Part shown: in pieces, positions 18,521 to 26,921 of the stretch
Numbering within the stretch: the stretch's first letter is position 1
Layout of the letters: each line of letters opens with the position of its first letter
NCBI RefSeq assembly: GCF_001591605.1
Contig: NZ_BCVF01000016.1
Span: forward strand, 19,739 to 83,738
Origin: Bacillus badius NBRC 15713
Lineage (GTDB): Bacteria > Bacillota > Bacilli > Bacillales > Domibacillaceae
DNA length: 64,000 nucleotides
Direction of reading: 5' to 3'
Notes under the pieces: model-generated
The model's input: only the letters and a program-made list of their open reading frames with translations
Databases searched by the model: none
What the model was told of the DNA's origin: nothing
Position numbers and translations under genes: made by a program

Positions 18521-18821
18521 CATTTCTCCTCCTCTAAAACAATAATCACTTATCCTGCTATATAAAACAGCAATTTGGCATATGTTCCTGTTCGTTTGCT
18601 ATCTATACTTCACTCGCAAATGAGTGGCAGTTTTCCCCTGACTATGCCGAAAAGTGAGCGGAAGTGCGAATTCTTCATTTGGTAAAAGTGTCGTGAATAG
18701 TGGAACTTTTTTTAGTTTAGCATATTTTCAGTTAATAGAAACACGAAAATTTGACTTTGCTATAGAAACCTTCTCTTTAATGTAAAAAAAGAAAAATGCG
18801 GATCTTCCTTCTCTTATATCC

Positions 18822-18863
18822 AAAAACCCCGGAATCAACTGGCTTCACGTAGTGAATTCCGGG
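18822..18863 (-). terminator. Terminator of the second class III aminotransferase
   Basis: CCCGGAAT (18828-18835) pairs with ATTCCGGG (18856-18863). On the minus strand it is followed by GTTTTTGG. It lies 33 bases past the stop. Confidence 0.85.
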
Positions 18864-18895
18864 ATTCAACAGATTTTTATAAATCAGCTTTATGC

Positions 18896-20251
18896 TTATT
18901 CTAGCTCAAGCTGCTTCTCCACAGCTGTCAGTGCCTTGTCTAAAAGGTTAATCATCTTATGAATTTCCTCTTTCGAAATGACTAAAGGAGGAGCGAAAAT
19001 AAGAGTATCTGCTCCTTCGTAAATAACCCCGCGATGAATAAGCCCGTACTTCATGGACTCTTCTACGATTAGCGGAGAAATCGGTTTGTCAAATCTTTGA
19101 GCTGTCTGCTTGTTTTTTACTATTTCAATGGCACCCATCAATCCTAGTGCACGTACTTCTCCTACAATGCTATGTTCTTGTTGCAGCCATTTAAAACCCT
19201 TAAGCATTTCCTCGCCCATCACTCTTGAATTCTCCACTAAACTTTCCCGTTCTATAATATCTATATTCTTAAGAGCCACCGCACACGATACCGGGTGACC
19301 GCTATATGTGTAGCCATGCATAAACAGCCCTTCCGTCTTTTCAATTAAGTCCTGATGAATTTTCTCTGATAGGATCACTCCGCCCAATGGAGCGTATCCG
19401 CTTGTAATTCCCTTTGCCACACTCATAAGATCTGGAATTACACCAAATTGCTCGATTCCGAAATAGGTGCCGGTTCTTCCAAAACCGGTAATCACTTCAT
19501 CCGCAATAAATAAGATATCGTATTCATCACAAATTTCCCTTACCTCTTTAAAATAATTTTGAGGCGGGAGATGAACCCCTCCTGTTCCCTGTATAGGCTC
19601 AGAGATAAATGCAGCAATGGTTTCGGCTCCCTCCGATTCAATAAATGACCGCAAGGCCGCCCCCGTACTTTCCACATAATAAAAATCAGGGGCTAATGAA
19701 GTAGTGAAATCACGGAAAGGCTTAAGTCCCGTTGCGCTTGTAGCACCCATAGCAACCCCATGATAAGAACGTTTTCGGGAAATAATTTTTTTCTTTTCTG
19801 GCTTTCCTTGTAATTTCCAATAGTGGCGAACCAATTTAAAAGCCGTATCATTAGACTCTGAACCACCGGAAGTAAAAAAGATTGTGTTTAACCCTTCTGG
19901 AGTTAATTCAGCAATCTTTGCTGCCAGCCGAATCGCCGGCTCGTGGCTAAATGTTGCAAAACACGAACTAAAACCTAGCCGGGCCATTTGTTCCATAGCT
20001 GCTTTTCCCAATTCTTCTCTCCCGTGCCCAATATTGACATTCCAAAGTGAAGAAAGCCCATCAATGACTTTATTTCCATGTATATCTTTTAAATAAATTC
20101 CTTCTCCCTTGTCAAAAATAAAAGTTGCACCTTTTTCTTGCTGCTGCTTAATAGGGGAAGTCGGATGCAAAAAATGTTTCTTATCTAGCTCAATCAGCTC
20201 ACTATATGTGCTTATCATCCCTTGTTCAACTGCTGCATTTGCTTTCTCCAT
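18896..20251 (-). CDS. Class III PLP aminotransferase under sigma-54 control
   Basis: A 451-residue class III aminotransferase of the omega-amino acid/amine:pyruvate type. Seen are GSESND (130-135), YHG (163-165), ADEVITGFGRTG with Asp251, and the PLP Lys280 in SVAKGITSGYAPLGG. It differs clearly from the aminotransferase at 6.4-7.8 kb. A good -24/-12 promoter precedes it and the neighbouring gene encodes a sigma-54 activator, so it belongs to the same regulon as the TRAP/hydrolase operon on the other side. It may remove the amino group released by those hydrolases; the amine donor is unknown. AAGGAGGAG precedes the ATG. Confidence 0.9.
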   Translation of the reverse strand: MEKANAAVEQGMISTYSELIELDKKHFLHPTSPIKQQQEKGATFIFDKGEGIYLKDIHGNKVIDGLSSLWNVNIGHGREELGKAAMEQMARLGFSSCFATFSHEPAIRLAAKIAELTPEGLNTIFFTSGGSESNDTAFKLVRHYWKLQGKPEKKKIISRKRSYHGVAMGATSATGLKPFRDFTTSLAPDFYYVESTGAALRSFIESEGAETIAAFISEPIQGTGGVHLPPQNYFKEVREICDEYDILFIADEVITGFGRTGTYFGIEQFGVIPDLMSVAKGITSGYAPLGGVILSEKIHQDLIEKTEGLFMHGYTYSGHPVSCAVALKNIDIIERESLVENSRVMGEEMLKGFKWLQQEHSIVGEVRALGLMGAIEIVKNKQTAQRFDKPISPLIVEESMKYGLIHRGVIYEGADTLIFAPPLVISKEEIHKMINLLDKALTAVEKQLELE

Positions 20252-20333
20252 TCTTTCTCCTCCTTTTAATATCTTCCAATTCTCATACTGCTGCTATCTG
20301 TACAGGAAACAGTTGCTGCCCATTTTTACTATT

Positions 20334-20348
20334 GCAAATTGTATGCCA
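20334..20348 (-). promoter_or_regulatory. Sigma-54 (-24/-12) promoter of the aminotransferase gene
   Basis: The minus strand reads TGGCATACAATTTGCAA. The GG (20347-20346) and GC (20335-20334) are ten bases apart as SigL/RpoN requires. Transcription would start near 20322, giving a leader of about 70 bases. Confidence 0.85.
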
Positions 20349-20513
20349 AATCCATCAACATCCCTTTTGCAAGTATGACGGCCATCCCTGATAGATAATG
20401 TCACGGAAAATATAAAAAAAGTTGGGCCCGCCTCTCCGGCTTTCCCTACATGAAATAAAAAAAAGCAGCCTTTGGGAAGCCCGCGTCTTCTGGTTCTTTT
20501 CAAAATATCCTGG

Positions 20514-21920
20514 CTATTTTTTCGTCAACTGATACTTTTTTAGCCTTCTCATTAATAAAGATTGGCTAATTCCTAACTCCAATGCCGTTTTTCTAGTAGT
20601 ATCATATTTTTCATACGCTTGTTCAATGATCTTACGCTCGATCTTCTCAAGTGTCTCTGTTAACGATTGCCCTTTTTCAGCTTCAAGAATGTTCAAGGGG
20701 AGTTCTTGCGGTTCATGAAAATGTGTTGATAACTGTTTAGAAGTAATTTCAGATGTCGGTGCGGTAATAACCACGCGTTCTAAGAGGTTTTCTAACTCTC
20801 GTATATTGCCAGGCCAATGATAGCTTTGCAGTATTCGAAAAGCTTCTGAAGATAGCTTGCATTGCCGGTCATAACGTTGGTTGAATTTATTCAAATTAAG
20901 CTGAAGCAAGTGAAAAATATCTTCTTGTCTTTCACGCAAAGAAGGGACTTTAATGGGCAAAACATTTAACCTGTAATATAAATCCGACCGGAAGGCACCT
21001 TCGCTCACTAGCAGCTGCAAGTTTCGATTGGTCGCAGCAACAATTCTGACGTCAGCTATATAAGATTTTGTATCACCAATAGGAGTGTACTTTTTTTGTT
21101 GCAAAAATTGCAAAAGCTTAGCCTGTAAATGAATTGGCAGTTCCCCAATTTCATCTAAAAATAACGTTCCTCCGTCTGCCTGGGCAATTAAACCTTTTTT
21201 CCCGCCCTTGTCAGCTCCTGTGAAAGCTCCTTTTTTATAACCGAACAACTCAGACTCAATCAATGAGTCGGGCAGTGCGCCGCAGTTGATTTCTACCAGC
21301 GGCTTTTGACTGCGCTCACTTAATTGGTGGATTTTTCCCGCTATTTCACTTTTTCCTACCCCTGTTTCCCCAGTAATAAGAACAGTTGTATCGACCAGTG
21401 CTGCTTTGTCCATAAGGTTAATCATCGAAAGGGAGGCCTTGCTTTTTCCCACAAAGAATTCATTGGATTCTTCCTTCTTGCTTCTCCTTTTCATCTCCAT
21501 GATTTCTTGGCTGTATTTTTTTAAAAGCGCCTGCATTTCTTCTAGTTTGGAAGTAGTCCGTACAGTTCCTGTAATATCTCGGCTATGTGTGATGATTAGC
21601 TCAATCTCTCCCTCCTCACTTTTAATAGGGTGCCCTGAAACCATGAATTGCCGTTTATTCTCAGTAGATTGCACCGTGCTTACCATTGTTTTTTCTTTTA
21701 ATACCATGCTAGTGACGGAAGGATTAAAAATCCCCATTTCTTCCAAATCGCTCGAACTCTTTCCAATGATTTCCTCCCTCGACCGGTTAATTAAATTTAG
21801 GCAAGATTGATTCACCCACAAAGCTACTCCCCGGCTGTCGGAAATTAGAATTCCATCAGAAATAGCATTTAAAATCTCTCCAAAATACTCCGGCAAATAT
21901 AAATCTTTTTCTTTTAACAC
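20514..21920 (-). CDS. Sigma-54-dependent transcriptional activator (PAS, AAA+, Fis-type HTH)
   Basis: A 468-residue enhancer-binding protein. A PAS sensor is at about 14-114 (NAISDGILISDSRGVALWVN), then a coiled linker. The AAA+ domain has Walker A GETGVGKS (184-191), the sigma-54 contact loop GAFTGA (231-236) and Walker B GTLFLDE (251-257). A Fis-type helix-turn-helix lies at the C-terminus (TRKTALELGISQSLLMRRLKKY). There is no receiver domain, so the PAS domain probably senses a metabolite directly. The GTG at 21920 follows GGGGGG; an upstream ATG at 21962 has no such site. It is flanked by two genes or operons with -24/-12 promoters and is their likely activator. Confidence 0.95.
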   Translation of the reverse strand: MLKEKDLYLPEYFGEILNAISDGILISDSRGVALWVNQSCLNLINRSREEIIGKSSSDLEEMGIFNPSVTSMVLKEKTMVSTVQSTENKRQFMVSGHPIKSEEGEIELIITHSRDITGTVRTTSKLEEMQALLKKYSQEIMEMKRRSKKEESNEFFVGKSKASLSMINLMDKAALVDTTVLITGETGVGKSEIAGKIHQLSERSQKPLVEINCGALPDSLIESELFGYKKGAFTGADKGGKKGLIAQADGGTLFLDEIGELPIHLQAKLLQFLQQKKYTPIGDTKSYIADVRIVAATNRNLQLLVSEGAFRSDLYYRLNVLPIKVPSLRERQEDIFHLLQLNLNKFNQRYDRQCKLSSEAFRILQSYHWPGNIRELENLLERVVITAPTSEITSKQLSTHFHEPQELPLNILEAEKGQSLTETLEKIERKIIEQAYEKYDTTRKTALELGISQSLLMRRLKKYQLTKK

Positions 21921-22114
21921 TCTCTTCCCCCCTTTGATTAATGAAAAAGGACAAGCTTGCATTCACTAGCCAGTTTATCACGAATAATTGAAGCGATAAA
22001 GAATCAAAAGAACAAATATTCTAAATAGTATGATTTTTTAAGCGGGTATTTGAACCGAAATAAAATCAAGATTGAGTTGCCATCGATTCAAAGCTTGAAA
22101 TTTAAACTTCAGAA

Positions 22115-22150
22115 CGGGAAAAATTTAATGGATCTCTTCTCTTTTTCCCG
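22115..22150. promoter_or_regulatory. Perfect 9-bp inverted repeat, candidate enhancer for the sigma-54 activator
   Basis: CGGGAAAAA (22115-22123) and TTTTTCCCG (22142-22150), 18 bases apart, lie just upstream of the -24/-12 promoter of the TRAP operon. A second short dyad, TTCAA-N3-TTGAA, is at 22087-22099. Enhancer function is inferred from position. The rest of 21921-22217 holds no gene I can support. Confidence 0.5.
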
Positions 22151-22167
22151 AAAAAATGTCCTTAATG

Positions 22168-22184
22168 TTGGTATGAAATTTGCT
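22168..22184 (+). promoter_or_regulatory. Sigma-54 (-24/-12) promoter of the TRAP/hydrolase operon
   Basis: TTGGTATGAAATTTGCT has GG (22170-22171) and GC (22182-22183) separated by ten bases. Transcription would begin near 22195, 23 bases before the ATG at 22218. That rules out the longer in-frame start at 22050. Confidence 0.85.
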
Positions 22185-22217
22185 TTATATCTGATACAGG
22201 AGCGAAAGGGGGAAAAT

Positions 22218-23174
22218 ATGCTATTAGTGTCGCTGCCAGATCCATTGCCCGAAAAAGAAAGGGGTTATCTTACTGCATTTGTTTATCCGATGAAAGTGTA
22301 TTTCCAAGAAAAGTTTTTAAATGCTGCACACGAAATTCCCTTACACAAGATCCAAATTTGGTTGACATATGGCTCTGATATCACAAAAGAAGCACTTAAC
22401 CAAATGCCTTCATTGAAATGGATACAAGTGTTTCAATCAGGGATTGAAAAAGTTCCTTTGGAAGAATTGAAAAAACGGGGAATTTTATTAACAAACATTA
22501 AAGGAATCCATGGCATACCAATGTCTGAGCATGCAATAAGCACCATCTTATATTTCGCTAAAAACCTTGAGAAATATACCTTTAATAAGCAAAAACATCT
22601 ATGGGATCGCTGCGGCCATGACGATGAAATATACGGAAAAACCATTTCTATCTTCGGGGCTGGCACAGTCGGTACAGCGATTGCAGAAAGATGTTGTGAC
22701 TTTGGAATGCGTGTTATTGGAGTAAATACGAGCGGTGAACACAAGTCACCTTTCGATGAAATGTACGCTATGAAAGACAAAGAAACGGTATTAAAGACAA
22801 GTGATTTTGTCCTGTTATTGCTTCCGAGCATTCCTGAAACCTATCACTGCATCAGCAGGCATGAACTTTCTTTAATGAAAGAAAGCGCTTACTTAATCAA
22901 CTTGGGACGTGGCTCCCTCATTAATAACCAAGATTTAATACACAGTTTGAAAAGCGGTTCGATTAGAGGGGCTTCACTGGATGTGTTTGAAGAAGAACCC
23001 CTTCCAGAAGACAGCCCGCTATGGGAGACTCCCCATCTTCTGATTACGCCTCATATGGCTGCTCGAACATGGCGGTATTACGAAAGAGCTTTGGAGAAAT
23101 TTGCTCTAAACTTCAACGCGTTTCAACAAGGCGAACAGCCCCCCTATATTATTAATTTGAATAAAGGCTACTGA
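22218..23174 (+). CDS. D-isomer-specific 2-hydroxyacid dehydrogenase
   Basis: A 318-residue NAD(P)-dependent dehydrogenase that reduces a 2-oxoacid to a D-2-hydroxyacid or the reverse. The Rossmann motif is ISIFGAGTVGTAIA. The family arginine is in LINLGRGSLI, the Glu in SLDVFEEEPLP, and the catalytic His in LITPHMA. The N-terminal catalytic lobe holds WIQVFQSGIEKV. The reading frame extends further upstream, but AGGGGG six bases before this ATG and the sigma-54 promoter inside the extension fix the start. First gene of a seven-gene operon. It may reduce the oxoacid produced by transamination; the substrate is unknown. Confidence 0.92.
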   Translation: MLLVSLPDPLPEKERGYLTAFVYPMKVYFQEKFLNAAHEIPLHKIQIWLTYGSDITKEALNQMPSLKWIQVFQSGIEKVPLEELKKRGILLTNIKGIHGIPMSEHAISTILYFAKNLEKYTFNKQKHLWDRCGHDDEIYGKTISIFGAGTVGTAIAERCCDFGMRVIGVNTSGEHKSPFDEMYAMKDKETVLKTSDFVLLLLPSIPETYHCISRHELSLMKESAYLINLGRGSLINNQDLIHSLKSGSIRGASLDVFEEEPLPEDSPLWETPHLLITPHMAARTWRYYERALEKFALNFNAFQQGEQPPYIINLNKGY

Positions 23175-23202
23175 AATAAAAACTTTATGGAGGCTAATGC
23201 AT

Positions 23203-23961
23203 ATGAAAAAACCAGAAGTCATACTTGGCAGCCAGCAAAGAAACATTGAAGAAGAGCGGCGATATCGGAAGGAAAGGTTAGCGGCATCTTTTCGTTTATT
23301 CGCCAAATATGACTACGACATGGGTGTAGCAGGTCATATTACTGCTCGAGACCCCGAATACTCTGATCACTTTTGGGTAAATCCCTTTGCTATGGATTTT
23401 AGTCAAATCAAGGTATCCGACTTGGTACTAGCCAATCACCAAGGGAAAGTAATCCAAGGAAACAAGCCGATTAATAAAGCAGCTTTTGCTATTCATTCAA
23501 GAATTCATGAAGCACGCCCTGATGTAATAGCTGCCGCTCACTCTCATTCGATTTACGGAAAAAGCTTTTCATCCCTAGGGAAGCTTCTTGACCCCATCAC
23601 TCAAGATGCCTGCGCTTTTTATGAAGATCATGGCTTGTTTGATGACTATACAGGAGTGGTACTCGACCTCGAAGAAGGCGAAAGAATAGCAAGGGCGCTA
23701 AAAAACTATAAGGCTGTTATTCTTCGTAACCATGGGCTATTAACAGTCGGACGGTCTGTGGAAGAAGCGGCATGGTGGTTTATTTCTATGGAGCGCTCCT
23801 GCCAAGCTCAATTGCTAGCTGAATCTGCAGGGAAGCCAATAAAAATTGACCACGAACAAGCACTTAAAACCAGAGGACAAGTTGGCACATTCCAAGCAAA
23901 GATCAATTTCGAACCGATGTGGGAACGTATCATAAAACAAGAGCCTGATCTATTAAATTAA
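23203..23961 (+). CDS. Class II aldolase/adducin family protein
   Basis: A 252-residue cytoplasmic protein of the class II aldolase/adducin fold. Zinc ligands are visible as AAHSHS (HxH) and the later His in LRNHGLLTVG. The N-terminal part, FAKYDYDMGVAGHITARDPE, is typical of the family branch found with decarboxylases and aldolases of unknown substrate. The acidic residue used for deprotonation is probably in YEDHGLFDDY. It follows the dehydrogenase by 28 bases in the sigma-54 operon. A retro-aldol or decarboxylation step is likely, but cannot be assigned. The ATG at 23203 has GGAGG nine bases upstream. Confidence 0.9.
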   Translation: MKKPEVILGSQQRNIEEERRYRKERLAASFRLFAKYDYDMGVAGHITARDPEYSDHFWVNPFAMDFSQIKVSDLVLANHQGKVIQGNKPINKAAFAIHSRIHEARPDVIAAAHSHSIYGKSFSSLGKLLDPITQDACAFYEDHGLFDDYTGVVLDLEEGERIARALKNYKAVILRNHGLLTVGRSVEEAAWWFISMERSCQAQLLAESAGKPIKIDHEQALKTRGQVGTFQAKINFEPMWERIIKQEPDLLN

Positions 23962-23977
23962 TGAAGAGGTGCTATTT

Positions 23978-25009
23978 ATGAAAAGAAAAATGTTATTGCC
24001 AATCATATCGGGCCTGCTAGTAGTTTTCTTTGCTTTAGCCGGCTGTTCTTCAGGGAACTCAAGTGCTGATGCTGGCGGCAAAAATGGCAAGATAGAGCTT
24101 AAATTAACTCATGCTGTACCGGAAGACCATGCCTCCCATTTAGCATTAGTAGCATTCAAAGAGAAACTCGCTGAAAAATCAAACGGGAAAATTGATTTAA
24201 AAATCTTTCCTAATGGTCAGCTATATGCTTCGGACCGTGAGGCTGTTGAAGCAACGCAGCTAGGAAATGTAGATATGACGATGGTTGCCACCCCGACAAT
24301 GGCTAGTTTCGAACCTGCCTTTATGGTATTTGATTTGCCGTTCCTTTTCGACAATAGAGACGAGGCGCACAAAGCTCTAGACGGTGAATTAGGAAAAAAA
24401 TTGAACGAGCTGCTTCCTTCTCAAAAACTTGTTGGCCTTGGATATGGCGAAAATGGCTTTCGTCAATATTTAAATAACGTGCGCCCGATTCACAAGCCCT
24501 CCGATTTCAAAGGATTGAAATTTCGTGTAATTGAAAACAAATTGTATCAAGACGCCTTCGATGAAATGGGAGCAAACTCTTCCCCACTTGCTTTCGGTGA
24601 AACTTACTCCGCCCTTCAGCAAAATACCTTTGATGGGATGGATAGCCCGGTTTCGTTAGTTTATGCAATGAAGTTTTATGAAGTACAAAAGTATTTAACT
24701 ATTGGTGATCAAACCTATGCTCCTCTCATCACAGTCATCAATAAGGAAAAACTAGACTCGATGCCTGAAGATTTAAAAGAGATTCTACTTGCAGAAGCCC
24801 AAAAGATGTCCGTTCATCAGAGAGAGTTAGCTTATCAACAAGATACGGAACAATTGAAAAAGCTAAAAGAAGCGGGAATGGAAGTAAATAAACTATCTGA
24901 TAAAGATAAGAAAAAGTTTAAAAGTCACCTTCAGCCTATCTACGATAAATACAGCGACCAAATCGGAAAAGACTATCTGGATGCAGCAATAGCAGCTGCC
25001 AAAGAATAA
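23978..25009 (+). CDS. dctP: TRAP transporter solute-binding lipoprotein, DctP family
   Basis: Binds the substrate outside the membrane for a tripartite ATP-independent transporter. The precursor is a lipoprotein with a basic start, a hydrophobic segment and the lipobox LAGC. The mature protein shows the DctP fold pattern: LTHAVPEDHASH, NGQLYASDREAVEATQLG, LKFRVIENKLYQDAFDEMGA with the conserved Arg that binds substrate carboxylate, and FDGMDSPVS. DctP proteins bind organic acids, so the transported compound very probably carries a carboxylate. The start at 23978 follows GAAGAGGTG; a GTG three codons earlier is less likely. DctQ and DctM follow. Confidence 0.95.
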   Translation: MKRKMLLPIISGLLVVFFALAGCSSGNSSADAGGKNGKIELKLTHAVPEDHASHLALVAFKEKLAEKSNGKIDLKIFPNGQLYASDREAVEATQLGNVDMTMVATPTMASFEPAFMVFDLPFLFDNRDEAHKALDGELGKKLNELLPSQKLVGLGYGENGFRQYLNNVRPIHKPSDFKGLKFRVIENKLYQDAFDEMGANSSPLAFGETYSALQQNTFDGMDSPVSLVYAMKFYEVQKYLTIGDQTYAPLITVINKEKLDSMPEDLKEILLAEAQKMSVHQRELAYQQDTEQLKKLKEAGMEVNKLSDKDKKKFKSHLQPIYDKYSDQIGKDYLDAAIAAAKE

Positions 25010-25041
25010 TTAAGTAAAGGGCCGAATAGGGGGAGCAATAA

Positions 25042-25536
25042 ATGATCCGAAAAAGTATACGGGATGCAAAAATTGAAGAATGGCTGCTCGTCGCCTCTTT
25101 ATTATTGATCATTATTTTAGTATTTACACAAGTCGTTTTCAGATATTTAATTAGTTCTTCTCTTGGATGGAGCGAGGAACTCTCTAGATATGTATTAATT
25201 TGGATAGCCTGGATTAGTGCCGCCTATTCGGTTCGAACTCAAAAGCATATTCGGGTAGAACTGATAAAAAACATTTGCAATGAGCCTTTACGAAAAATCA
25301 TTGAGCTCATTGCACTCGTTCTTTGGTTCTTCTTCGCTCTATTTCTTGTTGCCAATGGAACTCAGCTCATCTTAAATATTCATGGAACCGGCCAAGTCAG
25401 CCCTTCTAATGGCATTCCAATGTGGATCGTTTATCTAGCCGTACCAATTGGAGGAAGTCTGATGGCATTAAGACTCATCCAGCAGGCGGTTTACATTTTC
25501 AAACCGCACCTGCACGAAGAGGAGGCGGAAAATTGA
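25042..25536 (+). CDS. dctQ: TRAP transporter small permease DctQ
   Basis: A 164-residue protein with four predicted transmembrane helices and the DctQ signature LGWSEELSRYVLIWIAWISAA. It forms the membrane complex with DctM, using a sodium or proton gradient to take up the substrate captured by the lipoprotein encoded 32 bases upstream. AGGGGGAG precedes the ATG. The 3' end overlaps the start of dctM by four bases, so the two subunits are translationally coupled. Confidence 0.94.
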   Translation: MIRKSIRDAKIEEWLLVASLLLIIILVFTQVVFRYLISSSLGWSEELSRYVLIWIAWISAAYSVRTQKHIRVELIKNICNEPLRKIIELIALVLWFFFALFLVANGTQLILNIHGTGQVSPSNGIPMWIVYLAVPIGGSLMALRLIQQAVYIFKPHLHEEEAEN

Positions 25537-26879
25537 CAACGATCGCATTATTTTTATCTCTGTTTCTATTAATTGCTTTAAGCGTTCCGATCGGTATTGC
25601 GATCGGGCTATCTACTTTATTTACTGCCCTGTTTTTCACCGACAGCATTCCTGTCATGACCTTGACCCAAAAAGTCTTCACATCTCTTGACTCTTTTCCA
25701 ATTATGGCTATTCCCTTTTTTATGATGGCCGGGATTTTAATGGGAAAAGGCGGTGTCTCCAAAAGACTGCTTGATTTTGCCGGCTCCTTGGTAGGGTTTG
25801 TAGCGGGTGGCCTGGCAATGGTAACTGTCCTTACCTGCATGTTCTTCTCAGCCATCTCTGGTTCGGGACCGGCCACCGTAGCAGCCATCGGTTCGTTTAT
25901 GATTCCAGCAATGGAGCGGGAAAAATACGGACGGGGATTTGCAGCGGCCATTACAGCTTCTGCCGGAGCAATCGGTGTCATTATTCCGCCGAGCATCCCC
26001 TTTGTTTTATACGGAGTCATTGGCGGAGTATCCATTGGAAGCTTGTTTCTTGCAGGAATCCTTCCTGGGATTATGATTGGCCTATCTTTGATGATCGCCT
26101 CTTATTTCATTATTAAACGAAAATCTGTAAAAAACGCAGAAAATACAGCCAGTCAATTTAACGTGCTTGATGAGACTTCTGTAACCATTGAACAAATGAA
26201 TGTAAAAAGAATCAGCTTTAAGCATGTTCTTCAAACATTTTATGAGGCAAAGTGGGCTCTTCTAACCCCAGTTATCATCCTCGGAGGCATTTATGGAAGC
26301 ATCTTTACCCCGACTGAATCGGCAGCTGTAGCCATTATGTATGGTTTAATTGTAGGCAAATTTATTCATAAAGAATTAAGCTGGAAAGATGTATATGATA
26401 GCGCCCTGGAAACCATCCAAGTTATCGGAGCGACATTATATATGATCGGCTTGTCTATTGCCTTCGCCTATGTGTTAAATATTGAACAAATTCCGCAGCA
26501 AATCGCTGACTTCATTTTAGGATTCTCTACGAACGTGTATGTTGTTTTATTGCTGATTATTTTATTTTTGCTCGTGGTAGGCGCTTTTTTAGATACGATT
26601 GCAGCATTAGTTATTCTAACCCCTATCTTGCTGCCGATTGTCACACAAATTGGCGTTGATCCCGTTCACTTTGGAGTTATTCTGGTGACAGCCCTTGCTA
26701 TTGGATTTATTACTCCGCCCGTGGGCGTCAATCTATTTGTCGCTTCTGCTATAGGAAACATTTCTATTGAAAAGATCGCTGTTGCGGCAATACCGTTATT
26801 TATTGTCATGCTGGCAATATTATTTTTATTAAGTTATGTTCCTTTTTTTTCCACCTTCCTGCCGAGCTTGTCCACCTAA
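25533..26879 (+). CDS. dctM: TRAP transporter large permease DctM
   Basis: A 448-residue permease with about 12 helices. The family motif region SAISGSGPATVAAIGSFMIP, then SAGAIGVIIPPSIPFVLYG and ITPPVGVNLFVASAIGN, are all present. The start is a TTG at 25533 inside the TTGA that also holds the dctQ stop. GGAGG lies seven bases upstream. A much longer in-frame extension inside dctQ is not real. It is the channel component of the uptake system. With no C4-dicarboxylate sensor nearby, control is through the adjacent sigma-54 activator. Confidence 0.95.
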   Translation: MTTIALFLSLFLLIALSVPIGIAIGLSTLFTALFFTDSIPVMTLTQKVFTSLDSFPIMAIPFFMMAGILMGKGGVSKRLLDFAGSLVGFVAGGLAMVTVLTCMFFSAISGSGPATVAAIGSFMIPAMEREKYGRGFAAAITASAGAIGVIIPPSIPFVLYGVIGGVSIGSLFLAGILPGIMIGLSLMIASYFIIKRKSVKNAENTASQFNVLDETSVTIEQMNVKRISFKHVLQTFYEAKWALLTPVIILGGIYGSIFTPTESAAVAIMYGLIVGKFIHKELSWKDVYDSALETIQVIGATLYMIGLSIAFAYVLNIEQIPQQIADFILGFSTNVYVVLLLIILFLLVVGAFLDTIAALVILTPILLPIVTQIGVDPVHFGVILVTALAIGFITPPVGVNLFVASAIGNISIEKIAVAAIPLFIVMLAILFLLSYVPFFSTFLPSLST

Positions 26880-26921
26880 CTCAAAAACAAAAATGCTTCA
26901 CGAACGATGGAGGTTTTTCAC

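Noticed and set aside
22050..22217. N-terminal extension of the hydroxyacid dehydrogenase
   Set aside because: No ribosome site at 22050. The extension contains the -24/-12 promoter and an inverted repeat, and the family N-terminus begins at 22218.
25422..25532. Long N-terminal extension of dctM inside dctQ, or a dctQ-dctM fusion
   Set aside because: The TTG at 25533 has GGAGG at seven bases and starts the first DctM helix; the extension is out-of-frame dctQ sequence.
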